From JAGQZY01 sp964588335 (GTDB lineage: Bacteria > Bdellovibrionota > Bdellovibrionia > Bdellovibrionales > JAGQZY01), in assembly GCA_964588335.1 (NCBI GenBank), contig CAZPOV010000014.1:32375-96374 (forward strand): 64,000 nt of DNA. The letters are read 5' to 3'. Below, piece by piece: positions 51,313-61,411 of this stretch. How positions within the stretch are numbered: the first letter of the stretch is position 1; each line of letters opens with the position of its first letter. The notes below the pieces were generated by a model, which saw only the letters and a list, made by a program, of their open reading frames with translations, was not told the DNA's origin and did not search any database. The translations under genes and the position numbers were made by a program.

Positions 51313-51499
51313 AAGGGTCTCCTTTTTGTTAAGTTTTCAAAGAAATCTATATCACTCCCCCTTTTTCAATTCTTAAGATGTTTAGTGAATAGAAAATCTT
51401 TCATGAAGCTTTCTGGTTTTAAAAAATTCTTCTTTATTCTGTTGGCACTGCAAGTATTTCGCACAGATGTTTTTTACAAGATTGTTAACAACTGGTTTT

Positions 51500-52117
51500 T
51501 CACATGGATTCAAACAATGATCGCAGAGGGTAGGGATTGAACTCTCCCAAGTAGTAGCTTGCATCTTTCAACTCTCCAGGTTGTGGCCTCCAGCCACGCT
51601 GAAACTCAGAAGTGAAATGGCGGTGGTCTTGATAGTCTTTAAGATAGTCTCGTCCGGGGATTAGGCGTAACATAATGCCTCGATCATTGATCAGACTGGC
51701 ATCAAACATTTTCTTTAAATAAGTCAATGTTTCGGTGGGGCGATCTGTGGAGTCCAGGTCATAGATTCTTCCTTGGTAACGAACTACGGCGTGAAAATCC
51801 CAAGACTCCACGTAATGCACATTGCGATGGGGATAAATCACTAGATCACCCCATGGGTTTTCCTTCGTCGGAATGATGTAAACAACTTCGACCTGTCGGA
51901 GGTCAAAACCGCTCTGTTTCATGACCGACAAAAGGTGTTTGACGTTGGCATCGCAAAAGCCTTCTTCATAACGGCCCTCCCACTTCATGTTGGCCATGAT
52001 CTGCACAAGGCTACTAGCCACTGGAGTGGGTTCATAAAGATCTCGACATTGAAAGCTCGCCGCTAAAGGCAGAGCCATCGTTAGGCTGAAAAACCATATC
52101 ACCATTAACTTCACCAT
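51500..52117 (-). CDS. Exported papain-fold protein (glutamine amidohydrolase/transglutaminase-like)
   Basis: A 205-residue protein with signal peptide (VIWFFSLTMALPLAA). A Cys in EEGFCDANVKHLL, a His in ESWDFHAVVRYQGRIYDLDSTDRP and the nearby Asp could form a Cys-His-Asp triad. WDFHAVV..YDLDS recalls N-terminal glutamine amidohydrolase (WDYHV..YDLDS), as well as transglutaminase-like proteases. The call is by motif only. ATG 52117 is used; TTG at 52132 would add five residues. Confidence 0.5.
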   Translation of the reverse strand: MVKLMVIWFFSLTMALPLAASFQCRDLYEPTPVASSLVQIMANMKWEGRYEEGFCDANVKHLLSVMKQSGFDLRQVEVVYIIPTKENPWGDLVIYPHRNVHYVESWDFHAVVRYQGRIYDLDSTDRPTETLTYLKKMFDASLINDRGIMLRLIPGRDYLKDYQDHRHFTSEFQRGWRPQPGELKDASYYLGEFNPYPLRSLFESM

Positions 52118-52196
52118 GGTTTGTTCTATCAAAACGGTAAGGGTGAAGTTAGTGGCCTTGTAACTATAACAATGTTGGTGGTTTCTTTGACAGGGC

Positions 52197-53708
52197 TTAG
52201 TTGTTCAAAGCCCCGGCATTGATCCAATCTTTGATCTTGGTTTTCTCGGCGGCACTCAGTGGGGCCTGTCCCCGAGGCATCGAGTCATCAAGAACACGAA
52301 GATAAAGGTCACTGCTGTCAGCATCACCTGCTACAACTTCTGATACTACAAGATTGTAATCGTCCATTCCATAGTTGCCACTGGGGTTGCCTCCGGAATG
52401 ACAGGCGATACACCTCGGACCAAAAATGGTTTGATTCAATTCAGTAAAAGTCGGTGGAGCGGGCGCCGCCTCAACAGTCACCACCACTTGGTCAGATCCA
52501 AGTCCTCCATCGTCATCGGTGACCGTCAATTCAAATTGATACTGACCCTCAACCAGATTGGAGGCGGTCAAATTGGCTGTGGCGACTCCGGTAAGAGTGG
52601 CTGCGCTGGGTCCTGTGAGTTGGCTCCAAGCATAGGCGGCTATAGTCCCATCGGCATCGGTGGCGCTGCCGTTGATTGTGATCATTGCGGTAGGAAGTGT
52701 GATGGTTTGGTCAGCTCCGGCATTGGCCACAGGTAATACATTGTCAGGCGGACTCACCACCACTTTCACCGTGTCAGTCGTGCTATCTCCCGAGTCATCA
52801 GTGACCAAAAGTTGAAAATCATAAGTTCCTTCCTGGGTCAGTCCACTCACCATTGTGCTCAAATTAGTGGGGGATTGAATCGTCGCTGTGACCGGTCCAC
52901 TCACCTGCGACCAAACAGTGGAGGCCACGGTTCCGTCACTATCAGAGGCGGTGCCGGTAAGGGTGGCGGTATTGGCCGGAGAGGTTATCGATTGGTCAGC
53001 CCCCGCGTTGGCCATCGGCGCCACGTTGGGTTGGGGATTGATGGTGAGGACCACAGTATCCGACGAAACAGCACCCAGGTTGTCGGTGGCCTCGAGCGAG
53101 AAAGTGTAGGTTCCTGCCACAAGGTTTGAAACCGTCAGAGCTGGAGTTTGTGCCCCCGAAAGGCTCGCTAAATTGGGGCCAGAAACTTGGCTCCAGTAAA
53201 GACTTTGGATGGTTCCGTCTCCATCATGACTGGTGCTATTGAAGGTGACGCTGGTCACTGGCATCGTTTGAGTCACATCATCGCCGGCATTGACTACAGG
53301 AACTTCGTTGGCTGCTGAACCGCCTTGATCTTGAGCACCATTGTCGATCCACTCGGCTATTTTCGCAACATCGCCACTAGAAAGAGGCTGGTTGGGTGGC
53401 ATTTGTCCAGAGGAGACTTCTAAAAACAGGGTACTGGCCTGTGAATTTCCAGGAACCACTGTGCCGGAGCCAATGATCGCGTCATAGGAGGAGAGATCGA
53501 TGCCAGCGCTGGCTCCAGGGCCACTGTGGCACTGGGTGCAGCGAGCCGCAATCACACTTTGAAAAACGCCATCAAAACTCTGCGCCGAAAGAGTGTTGTT
53601 GCTCACTCCAGTGGATTCTAGGGCTGGGCCACAGTTTTGAAAACCAATAACGAGTAGGGGAAAAACCACGAGTAGAAAAGCTTTGTTGTGTTGCATGATT
53701 TTTTTCAT
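52197..53708 (-). CDS. Lipoprotein with two cytochrome-c-like heme sites flanking three PKD-like domains
   Basis: A 503-residue protein with a lipoprotein signal ending IGFQNC. A heme-binding CTQCH near residue 57 and another CIACH near residue 430 each lie in the same type of small domain, which also has a later Met (GQMPPNQ, DSMPRGQ) that could be the second iron ligand. Between them are three PKD/Ig-like repeats, each starting with ANAGADQ or NAGDDV and running to a WSQxSGP motif. Likely a surface electron-transfer or adhesive protein. ATG 53708 is favoured over earlier in-frame starts up to 53846 that lack a ribosome site. Confidence 0.7.
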   Translation of the reverse strand: MKKIMQHNKAFLLVVFPLLVIGFQNCGPALESTGVSNNTLSAQSFDGVFQSVIAARCTQCHSGPGASAGIDLSSYDAIIGSGTVVPGNSQASTLFLEVSSGQMPPNQPLSSGDVAKIAEWIDNGAQDQGGSAANEVPVVNAGDDVTQTMPVTSVTFNSTSHDGDGTIQSLYWSQVSGPNLASLSGAQTPALTVSNLVAGTYTFSLEATDNLGAVSSDTVVLTINPQPNVAPMANAGADQSITSPANTATLTGTASDSDGTVASTVWSQVSGPVTATIQSPTNLSTMVSGLTQEGTYDFQLLVTDDSGDSTTDTVKVVVSPPDNVLPVANAGADQTITLPTAMITINGSATDADGTIAAYAWSQLTGPSAATLTGVATANLTASNLVEGQYQFELTVTDDDGGLGSDQVVVTVEAAPAPPTFTELNQTIFGPRCIACHSGGNPSGNYGMDDYNLVVSEVVAGDADSSDLYLRVLDDSMPRGQAPLSAAEKTKIKDWINAGALNN

Positions 53709-53988
53709 CGGTTCTTTAAAACTTTTCATCGAAGGTGATGTGTTAAAATGGAACATTTGAAAGACTAAATTTCTTAAGAACCCATTGAGGGAAGTCTGGG
53801 TAGAATCAAATCTGAAGTTGAACAAAAATTTTCCACTAACTTTCAAATTATAAAACAGTCATGCCTAAAAAAGTTTAAAGATCTTCACATATAGCTTGTG
53901 GCTATAGGGGTATGAATTTAAAGGATTTGCTGCCTAATAAACTTCTGGCTACTTCTTTTAGGAACCAATAATCCCAAGGGGGGAATTT

Positions 53989-55020
53989 ATGAAGTCTTTA
54001 TTAGTCACTCTCATTTTAATAGTATCGGCCGGGGCACAGGCTTCATTGCCGGAAAGCTATGCTGTCGTTGCCAATCGAGGCGATTCGAGTTTATCGCTGA
54101 TTGATTCGGCCCGCTTGCAAGTGGTGAAAACCATCGACGCTCAAAGTGTGGGTTTTGAATTTGAACCGATGTACGCATCACACCTTCGCTCGGCCAAAGT
54201 TTTTGTTGTGGGTGATCGAAAGGGGAGTAAGCTTCTTATATTTGATGACTCAACCGGTAAGCTTTTAATGATTCAACCGGTATCTAAAGGTGTTTTTCAT
54301 CAATGGGCGCAGCCCGATGACAACGAAGTGGTGATTGCTACCGATGGTGACCTCGGAGCCGACTTGATAAAGATTGAACGAAACCAAGATGGAACAATTG
54401 CGCTGACCAAACGTCATTTCTCAATTCCGCAAAACCATGCCGGCTCTGTTCCTCATGATGTGGTCATTGATTCCGACTTTTTCTACCTGACGGCTCATGC
54501 CACCGACTCTTCGGGAAAACAATTTGACAAAGTTTTTAAAGTGAATCGAGGGAGCTTAGCAGTTGAAAGCGTTGTTGAGTTTTCCGACGATGTTCATGTC
54601 GGATTACCTCAAGACTCGCCCTACTTGATTGTTGCCGAGCAAGAAGGAATCATCCATTTTCTCACCAGACACAATATGCAAGTGGTGAAACAGGTGACCG
54701 ATGTCCCCGGAGCTCACGGGCTTTACTGGAGAAGTGATGCCAGTGTTATCTATAGTGCTAATATCGCTAGTTTCGGCGAAAACTCTCTTTACGTTATAAA
54801 TAATCAACAATTGGGCCCGGCCAACTTGGTGAGTACCCTAGATTCGGCTTCCGATAAGCCCCATAATTTAGTGGCTGATTTTGACAGTCAGTTTGTCTTT
54901 CTTACCCACTCTGGTATGAACAATATTGTCAGTGTTTATGACATCTCCAATGGTACCCAGTTTCTGAAAACAGTGGTCACGGGAGCGAATCCGTTTGGAA
55001 TTGGCGTTGTAAAACGTTGA
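53989..55020 (+). CDS. Secreted beta-propeller protein (YVTN/cytochrome D1-like)
   Basis: A 343-residue protein with signal peptide (LLVTLILIVSAGAQA) and about six repeats of strand pattern such as YAVVANRGDSSLSLIDSARLQVVKTI and FVFLTHSGMNNIVSVYDISNGTQFLKTVVTG, typical of YVTN propellers. GGGGGGAA precedes ATG 53989. It is divergent from the cytochrome/PKD lipoprotein gene. Such propellers often bind metals or partner proteins; no specific role is seen. Confidence 0.65.
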   Translation: MKSLLVTLILIVSAGAQASLPESYAVVANRGDSSLSLIDSARLQVVKTIDAQSVGFEFEPMYASHLRSAKVFVVGDRKGSKLLIFDDSTGKLLMIQPVSKGVFHQWAQPDDNEVVIATDGDLGADLIKIERNQDGTIALTKRHFSIPQNHAGSVPHDVVIDSDFFYLTAHATDSSGKQFDKVFKVNRGSLAVESVVEFSDDVHVGLPQDSPYLIVAEQEGIIHFLTRHNMQVVKQVTDVPGAHGLYWRSDASVIYSANIASFGENSLYVINNQQLGPANLVSTLDSASDKPHNLVADFDSQFVFLTHSGMNNIVSVYDISNGTQFLKTVVTGANPFGIGVVKR

Positions 55021-55076
55021 TTGATTGGAAATACTTAATTTGATTGAAAACCTTTGTCGATAGGAGATTTTCAAGT

Positions 55077-55100
55077 GAGAACCCACGAGAGCGGGTTCTC
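55077..55100. terminator. Hairpin between convergent propeller and efflux genes
   Basis: GAGAACCC-acgagagc-GGGTTCTC is a perfect 8-bp stem between genes ending at 55020 (+) and 55211 (-). No T run follows on either strand. Confidence 0.5.
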
Positions 55101-55210
55101 ATAAGAGGAATCAAGCCATAAGTTTCAATTTGATTAGACTTCGGTAGAAGTTTTAAAAAGAACTGATTACTATCAATCGTAGAAGAAACCGAATGATGAT
55201 TGGCTTTTGT

Positions 55211-56698
55211 TTATTGATTGTTTGTGACTGTCCAACCTCCGCCGAGGGCTTGATAGAGTGTGACGTAGGAAATCAGCTGCTTCTGTTTCAATTCAATAAG
55301 TTCAATCTGGGATTCCAAGGCGTCTCGTCGAGTCATTAAAACCTCCACATAGTCGGCTCTTGCTGCTTTAAAAAGCGTGTTTGAAATGTCATTTGATTCG
55401 GTTAAAAGATTCACTTGTTGCTCTTTCAATTGTAAAGTTTTGTGAATGTTTTCGATTGAAGTCAGTTGATTGGCTACCTCTGTGTAAGCCTTTAACATGA
55501 CTTGCTCATAATCGAAGACGGCTTGAATCTGTCTGGAGTTGGCTGTGTAATAATCTGCGCGGATGGCATTTCGATTGAGAAGGGGAGCGGTCAAGTTTCC
55601 TGCAAAATTATAGAACATTGATTGAGGAGTGATAAAGTGTTCACTGCGGAAAGAGTCATAACCTGCACTGGCCTCAATACTGAGAGCCGGATAAAACCGG
55701 GCTCTTGTTGATTTCACATTTAGTTTTGCTGCCTCCAGTTCGTGTTCGGCCTTTCTGATATCTGGGCGATTGGCTAACAGATCCGTCGGAACACCAGAGG
55801 ATAGATTGCGAGGAGTGATTTTAATAAACTTCGAAGCATCGCGATCGATGGGTTGTGGGAAACGTCCCACTAAAAAGTTAATTTTGTTTTCTGTTTCGAT
55901 AATTTTCTGGACCAATTCAAATTTGCGACTTCTATTTTTCAAGACTTCAGCTTCAAATCGTTTTACAGCAAGCGATGTCAAGCGAGCCGCTTCCTTTTGA
56001 AGCCTTACTAAATCGACAGCTTCCTTCTGAATGGCAATGTTCGACTCAACTATTTCAAGTTGTTTATCCAAAGCCAGCAGTTCATAGTACGTGCTGGCAA
56101 CTTCGGCCACCAATTTGGTCTGTAAAAAATGTTTTCCATCCACCGTAGCCAGATACTCGTAGACCGCCGCCTTTGAAGCGTTTCGCAATCGATTCCAAAT
56201 ATCAAGCTCCCATGATAGCTGTAAACCGACAGAGTAATTCTGTAGATTTTCCGGTACAAATTTGCCAGGTTCGTATTCTGTTGTCGAGTCAGTAGCCCCT
56301 CGATGGGTGTATTCTCCGACTTTTTCAACTCCGGCCTCTGCGCCAAGACCCAATTTCGGTTGGTATTCTCCTTCCCTTGCGATGATTTCATTTTGTGCAA
56401 TAAACACCTGCTGAGTAAAAATATTGAGTTCCTGATTGTTCTGCAAAGCCAGATCAATCAGTTCGACCAGTGTTGCGTCTTTGAAAAAATGCTCCCAACT
56501 GATATTATTCGGTACTCCTGGTGCTTTTTTTGTGTCGACATCTTCGGCGGTCTCTTTTGGGAGACTTGGAAAGTGATTGGGAAGCGCGCGGTTGGCAGGC
56601 CGTGGGTCTTGAGAGTTCATCAATGCCGGCACGCATCCTGAACTGATCAATAGAAAGAATATCAACGAACTGAGATTGAGCACGATTGGTTTATTCAT
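55211..56698 (-). CDS. RND efflux outer-membrane channel, NodT/OprM type lipoprotein
   Basis: A 495-residue outer-membrane factor with a lipoprotein signal (LLISSGC) and the two-fold repeated structure of TolC-like channels. Typical landmarks are TLVELIDLALQNNQEL, QLSWELDIWNRLR and the second-half RPDIRKAEHELEAAKLNVKSTRARFYPAL. It overlaps the RND pump gene by eight bases, completing a three-gene operon. Confidence 0.9.
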   Translation of the reverse strand: MNKPIVLNLSSLIFFLLISSGCVPALMNSQDPRPANRALPNHFPSLPKETAEDVDTKKAPGVPNNISWEHFFKDATLVELIDLALQNNQELNIFTQQVFIAQNEIIAREGEYQPKLGLGAEAGVEKVGEYTHRGATDSTTEYEPGKFVPENLQNYSVGLQLSWELDIWNRLRNASKAAVYEYLATVDGKHFLQTKLVAEVASTYYELLALDKQLEIVESNIAIQKEAVDLVRLQKEAARLTSLAVKRFEAEVLKNRSRKFELVQKIIETENKINFLVGRFPQPIDRDASKFIKITPRNLSSGVPTDLLANRPDIRKAEHELEAAKLNVKSTRARFYPALSIEASAGYDSFRSEHFITPQSMFYNFAGNLTAPLLNRNAIRADYYTANSRQIQAVFDYEQVMLKAYTEVANQLTSIENIHKTLQLKEQQVNLLTESNDISNTLFKAARADYVEVLMTRRDALESQIELIELKQKQLISYVTLYQALGGGWTVTNNQ

Positions 56699-59600
56699 GA
56701 GTCGTTTCTCCTTCGGTCAACGGTCCTTGGTATTCGTCATGAATAAGTGATTTTCCTTTCACCATGGACGAAAAAATATAATAAAGACCAGGCACGATAA
56801 TGACCCCAAAGATTGTTCCAATCAGCATACCCCCAAGGGCCGAAGTTCCGATTGTGCGGTTGCCCAGGGCTCCAGGACCTGTAGCGATGGCAAGAGGAAT
56901 CAAGCCGGCGATAAAAGCAAACGAGGTCATTAGGATGGGGCGAAAGCGGACTTTGGCGCCCTCAATAGCGGCTTCAAGTGTATCCATTCCTTGCTCTTCT
57001 TTTTGACGCGCAAATTCGACAATGAGTACGGCATTTTTCCCCAGTAAACCCACCAACATGATGAGTCCAACTTGGGCATAAATATCATTAGCGAGTCCGA
57101 CCATTTTAATAAGAAGAAAAGAACCAAATATACCAGGTGGCAAAGACAGCATGACGGCCAACGGAATAATGAAGCTCTCGTATTGGGCACACAGAACCAG
57201 ATACACGAAAAGGAGAACCACGAGGAAAATAAAAAAAGCTTCATTGCCTCGTCCTTCTTCATCAAAGGAAAGTCCTTCCCAGGCCACGCTGTAGCCGCGT
57301 GGCAAAGTGGCATTGGCGACTTCTTTAACAGCATTGATAGCATCTCCGCTGGAGTACCCCGGAGCCGGATTGCCGCGAATCGCCGAGGAGTTGTACATAT
57401 TGTAGCGAGTGATTTCATTAGGTCCTTGAGTTTTTCTCATACTCATAAAAGCTGAGTAAGGCACCATTTCGCCCTCTTCATTTTTTGTATAAAGGCTCAT
57501 GAGGTCAGATGGAAGTTTGCGAAACTCGGGAGCCGATTGAGTGTAGACCTTGAAAAACTGACCAAAGCGAATAAAGCCCTGCTCGTATGTGCTACCAATT
57601 AAAATATTCAGGTTATCCATAGCCTTGCCGATAGAAACACCCTTCTGCATAGCCAGTTCGTTATCAAACAATAATTCATATTGAGGATAGTTGGCGGCGT
57701 AGAAAGTGAAAAGACCCGTCAGCTCGGGACGTTGCCCCAGCTCTTTCAGGAATTGTTTGTTCAATTGATCGAACTTTTGGTAATCGGTTTCGGTTGTTTT
57801 ATCGAGAAGACGGAAAGCCAGGCCGCCGGCCGCCCCATAACCTGGAACCGCTGGCGGTTCGAAGTACTCAACCACGGCACCCAAACTGTGGGTTTTTTTC
57901 TCAAGTTCTTCAATAATTTCGTGGACGGACTGATGGCGTTGGGACCAGTGCTTTAAATTGATCAAGCAAGTTCCAGCGTTGGAACCCCGACCTTCTGTTA
58001 AGATTTCGTAGCCGGCAAGAGACGAGACTGAATCGATTCCTTCGATTTCAGCAGCGATTTCTTGTAGTTTTCTGGAGATGTCATTGGTGCGCTCTAAAGT
58101 TGACCCCGGTGGGGTTTGAATAATGGCATAAATCATGGCTTGGTCTTCATTGGGAATAAAGCCGGACGGAACAATCTTAGTAAGAAAAAGCAGACCGAAA
58201 GTGAAAAATACGAAAAATCCAAGGGTGACTAATCTCTTGTTAGCGATTTTGCGTATGAATTGAATATATTTGTCGGTTCCTATATTAAAATAATGATTGA
58301 AACGGCCAAGAAAACGAGTCACAAAGTTTTTATTCTTAACTTGGGTATTATCGTGTTTCTTTAAAATCATGGCACACAAAACTGGTGTTAAGGTCAAAGC
58401 AACAATCCCGGAAAGAACAATGGCTGATGCCATTGTAATTGAGAACTGACGATAAAATATTCCCACCGGTCCCGTCATAAAGGCGACTGGCACAAACACC
58501 GCGGTCATTAGCAAAGTGATGGCAATAATGGCGCCACTGATTTCCTGAAGAACTTTTTTGACAGCCGAGTAAGGTCCAATATGTTCTTCACTCATTTTGG
58601 CATGCACAGCCTCAACCACCACAATTGCGTCATCGACCACAATCCCAATAGCTAGAACAAGAGCAAAAAGAGTGATTAAATTGATAGTGAGGCCAAAGCT
58701 TTGCATAAAAACAAAAGCTCCAATCAATGATACGGGAACTGCAAGGGTGGGGATGAGAGTCGACCGCCAATCCCCAAGAAAAATAAACACAACCAACGCC
58801 ACCAAAATAAAGGCTTCAAACAATGTGTGTTGAACCTTCTCGATCGAGGCATCAAGGAAATTGGACACATCGTAACTAATTTTATACTTCATTCCAGAAG
58901 GGAACGTTGATGCTTTTAGCTCCTGCAGTTTCTCCTTAACCTCCTCAATAACCTCAGAGGCGTTAGAGCCATAGGTTTGTTTCAGTACGATGGCCGCTGA
59001 TGGATGACTGTCAACATTCGAGTAGATATCAAAAAACTCGCTTCCCAATTCAACTTTCGCCACGTCTTTCAGGTAGAGAGTCTCTCCCTCATGATTGGCT
59101 TTTAAAATAATGTTTTCATACTGCTCTGGTTTGTTGTAGCGCCCCTGATAAGTCAGGACGTACTCGAGAGACTGAGACTGCTTGCCCGAGCTTCGTCCAA
59201 TTCGACCGGGGCGACCGATAACACTCTGTTCGTCAACGGCTTTAAGAACGTCTTCAGAGGAGATATTGTAGGCTCGCATTCGGTCGGGATTGAGCCAAAT
59301 TCGCATAGCATATTGGCGAGCGCCTAAAATAGAAGCCTGGCCAATTCCTTTGATTCTTCGAATTTCAGGTAAGAGATGGATGTTGGCAAAGTTGTAAAGA
59401 AACTTTTCGTCGGAAGCTTCATCCTCGCTGTACAGGTTGACGTACATCAACATGCTCGGTTGAACTTTTTGTACGATCACACCTTCTAGTTGAACAAGGG
59501 GAGGCAGACGGTTGAGAACTTGATCGACACGGTTTTTGACCTGCACAACCGCACGGTTGGGATCGGTGTCCAAGTCAAAAACCACTTGAATTGTCGCCTC

Positions 59601-59858
59601 TCCAGCGCTTGTGGAATCTGAGACCATATAGCGCATCCCTTGAACCCCGTTGATTGACCTTTCCAAAGGGATGATGGTGGATCGGACCAGCACATCGGCA
59701 CTGGCTCCAGGGAAAAAAATGAAGACAATAACCCGCGGCGGGGCGATTTGTGGGAACTGTGAAACCGGTAGGCTCCGGTTAGCAAGAAACCCTAAAAAGA
59801 CAATGATCAGCGAGACAACGATGGCTAAAACCGGTCTGTGTATAAATTTTTGAAACAC
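56691..59858 (-). CDS. RND efflux pump, HAE1 family inner-membrane transporter
   Basis: A 1055-residue proton-driven pump with the AcrB layout: membrane helix 1 at the start (FQKFIHRPVLAIVVSL), two large periplasmic loops and twelve membrane helices. The proton-relay pair is present in GIVVDDAIVVVEAV (helix 4), and PPGSTLERTN begins the second loop. The start is GTG at 59858, seven bases after GGAGA. HAE1 pumps export hydrophobic drugs, detergents and lipids; the CusA-type metal motifs are absent. No regulator gene is adjacent. Confidence 0.93.
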   Translation of the reverse strand: MFQKFIHRPVLAIVVSLIIVFLGFLANRSLPVSQFPQIAPPRVIVFIFFPGASADVLVRSTIIPLERSINGVQGMRYMVSDSTSAGEATIQVVFDLDTDPNRAVVQVKNRVDQVLNRLPPLVQLEGVIVQKVQPSMLMYVNLYSEDEASDEKFLYNFANIHLLPEIRRIKGIGQASILGARQYAMRIWLNPDRMRAYNISSEDVLKAVDEQSVIGRPGRIGRSSGKQSQSLEYVLTYQGRYNKPEQYENIILKANHEGETLYLKDVAKVELGSEFFDIYSNVDSHPSAAIVLKQTYGSNASEVIEEVKEKLQELKASTFPSGMKYKISYDVSNFLDASIEKVQHTLFEAFILVALVVFIFLGDWRSTLIPTLAVPVSLIGAFVFMQSFGLTINLITLFALVLAIGIVVDDAIVVVEAVHAKMSEEHIGPYSAVKKVLQEISGAIIAITLLMTAVFVPVAFMTGPVGIFYRQFSITMASAIVLSGIVALTLTPVLCAMILKKHDNTQVKNKNFVTRFLGRFNHYFNIGTDKYIQFIRKIANKRLVTLGFFVFFTFGLLFLTKIVPSGFIPNEDQAMIYAIIQTPPGSTLERTNDISRKLQEIAAEIEGIDSVSSLAGYEILTEGRGSNAGTCLINLKHWSQRHQSVHEIIEELEKKTHSLGAVVEYFEPPAVPGYGAAGGLAFRLLDKTTETDYQKFDQLNKQFLKELGQRPELTGLFTFYAANYPQYELLFDNELAMQKGVSIGKAMDNLNILIGSTYEQGFIRFGQFFKVYTQSAPEFRKLPSDLMSLYTKNEEGEMVPYSAFMSMRKTQGPNEITRYNMYNSSAIRGNPAPGYSSGDAINAVKEVANATLPRGYSVAWEGLSFDEEGRGNEAFFIFLVVLLFVYLVLCAQYESFIIPLAVMLSLPPGIFGSFLLIKMVGLANDIYAQVGLIMLVGLLGKNAVLIVEFARQKEEQGMDTLEAAIEGAKVRFRPILMTSFAFIAGLIPLAIATGPGALGNRTIGTSALGGMLIGTIFGVIIVPGLYYIFSSMVKGKSLIHDEYQGPLTEGETTHE

Positions 59859-59890
59859 GTTTAAATCTCCAATACACGGGCAAAATTAAA

Positions 59891-60985
59891 TCACTCAGCG
59901 GGCACATCGAGATGTGAAATAACATCGGATGGCTCTTTAAAATCAGGTTCAATTTCCATTCCCGGCTCGACTTTTCCAATGCCGTCGACAAGAATTTTAT
60001 CTTTTGGCGTCAGTCCCGATTCGATAATGTACAGATGAGGAATTTCTTCACGAATGACTATTTGTTTGGCTTGTAATTTGTTTTTTTCGTCGACAATGTA
60101 AACAAACTTTTTATCAAGAATTTCAAAGGTCGATTTTTGGGGGATTATCAGCGCATTTTCGATGGGCACGGTCACAAGAATATTGCCGGTTTCCCCATGA
60201 CGTAACAATCCGTTGGGGTTCGGGAAGGAGGCACGAAATGCAATATTACCAGTTTCGTTATTAAAGTCGGCTTCAATGGTATCGATTTTACCCTTTTGAT
60301 CAAACATTTGGCCATTAGCAAGTCGTAATTGCACCTCATTGAGTCGCCCCTCTTTTCTCCTGGCTTGATAAGTCAGATAGTCTGACTCGGAGACATTGAA
60401 GTAGACCCACATCTGTGAGTTGTCAGACAATGTTGAGAGAAGCTCTCCCTCTTCAATCAAGCTTCCCAGTCGAACACGGAACTTGTCCATAAGTCCATCA
60501 AAGGGCGCCTTGATCACAGTAAAATCCAGATGGATTTTTGCTAGCTCTTCTTCGGCTTCCGCTTTGTCTAGCTTGGCTTTCGACAGAGCAAGCTCGTTGG
60601 CAGAGACGATATTTTTGTCAGCCAGTTGCTTGGTGTTTTTATATTCAATTCTCGCTAGATCTGCTTCTGCTTTTGCTTTTTTATATTCCGCTTTGTTGAC
60701 GATCGGCATAATCTCAAACATCTTTTCGTCTTTTTTAACGAATTGACCTTCGTCGACAAAAATATTTTGCAGGTAGCCTTTCTCAAAAGCCCGCAGCTCA
60801 ATGTGCTGTATCGCTTTTACTTGGGCGACATATTCACGAACAATGTCCTGACTGGTCTTCCACGGATTTGTGACTTCAAGGTGAGGGCCCTTGTGTCCGA
60901 CATGTTCGCTTTCGCATCCAGTAGTAAAAGATATACAAAAAAATAAAATGACTGCAGCGGCAGCATGGCGATTGAATAAATACAT
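59891..60985 (-). CDS. RND efflux periplasmic adaptor (membrane fusion protein)
   Basis: A 364-residue AcrA/MexA-type adaptor, first gene of the efflux operon. A lipoprotein-like signal ends FTTGC. The lipoyl half-motifs are EKGYLQNIFVDEGQFVKKDEKMFEI and FTVIKAPFDGLMDKFRVRLGSLIEEGELL, with a coiled coil of about 50 residues between them, and late segments match the barrel and membrane-proximal domains. GAGAGAAG precedes ATG 60985. The pump follows 32 bases later. Confidence 0.9.
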   Translation of the reverse strand: MYLFNRHAAAAVILFFCISFTTGCESEHVGHKGPHLEVTNPWKTSQDIVREYVAQVKAIQHIELRAFEKGYLQNIFVDEGQFVKKDEKMFEIMPIVNKAEYKKAKAEADLARIEYKNTKQLADKNIVSANELALSKAKLDKAEAEEELAKIHLDFTVIKAPFDGLMDKFRVRLGSLIEEGELLSTLSDNSQMWVYFNVSESDYLTYQARRKEGRLNEVQLRLANGQMFDQKGKIDTIEADFNNETGNIAFRASFPNPNGLLRHGETGNILVTVPIENALIIPQKSTFEILDKKFVYIVDEKNKLQAKQIVIREEIPHLYIIESGLTPKDKILVDGIGKVEPGMEIEPDFKEPSDVISHLDVPAE

Positions 60986-61075
60986 TTTCTTCTCTCAATT
61001 AAATTTTTTTAGAGGACAGGCCATGCCATCAGTCGGCCGACCCAATATTCCTCAGAAATTGGTTCTTGAATAGAT

Positions 61076-61411
61076 TTAGAATAGAGAAGATGTGTTAGGG
61101 GGGCCTCTTAAGTGAAACTCAGAGGATAGAACCGTGGTCAAAAGTGGGTAATCTTTTGAACCAATTTTAAACTTAAGATAATTGTCACCTTGAGGTTTGA
61201 ATGCTGAATTGAATCCTTCTTCAGAGGAACTCTCGTATCGGTTATCCTCTTCCAGAGCTTCGTACAGATAAAAATCATCGAAACCAAGAGATTCCTGGTG
61301 TGAGATAGTGTCAGCGGTTTGAAAAGATTTTTCGACCGAGAAGGTCGAAGACTGGGCGTTGAGAGAACAGAAGAAAAAAACGATTAGAAAAAACAATGGA
61401 ACGGTTCTCAT
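61076..61411 (-). CDS. Small exported acidic protein, function unknown
   Basis: A 111-residue protein with a signal peptide (FFLIVFFFCSLNAQS) and an acidic mature part (ALEEDNRYESSSEEG). No family recognised. It lies upstream of the efflux operon on the same strand. The 340 bases after 61411 show only ATCGACT direct repeats near 61640-61665 and a weak hairpin (CCTGAA/TTCAGG near 61541-61563). Confidence 0.45.
   Translation of the reverse strand: MRTVPLFFLIVFFFCSLNAQSSTFSVEKSFQTADTISHQESLGFDDFYLYEALEEDNRYESSSEEGFNSAFKPQGDNYLKFKIGSKDYPLLTTVLSSEFHLRGPPNTSSLF

Noticed and set aside
51382..51564. Cys-rich 60-residue minus-strand ORF overlapping the end of the papain-fold gene
   Set aside because: The gene's own frame ends naturally (SLFESM then stop), there is no ribosome site, and the overlap of about 65 bases is in another frame.
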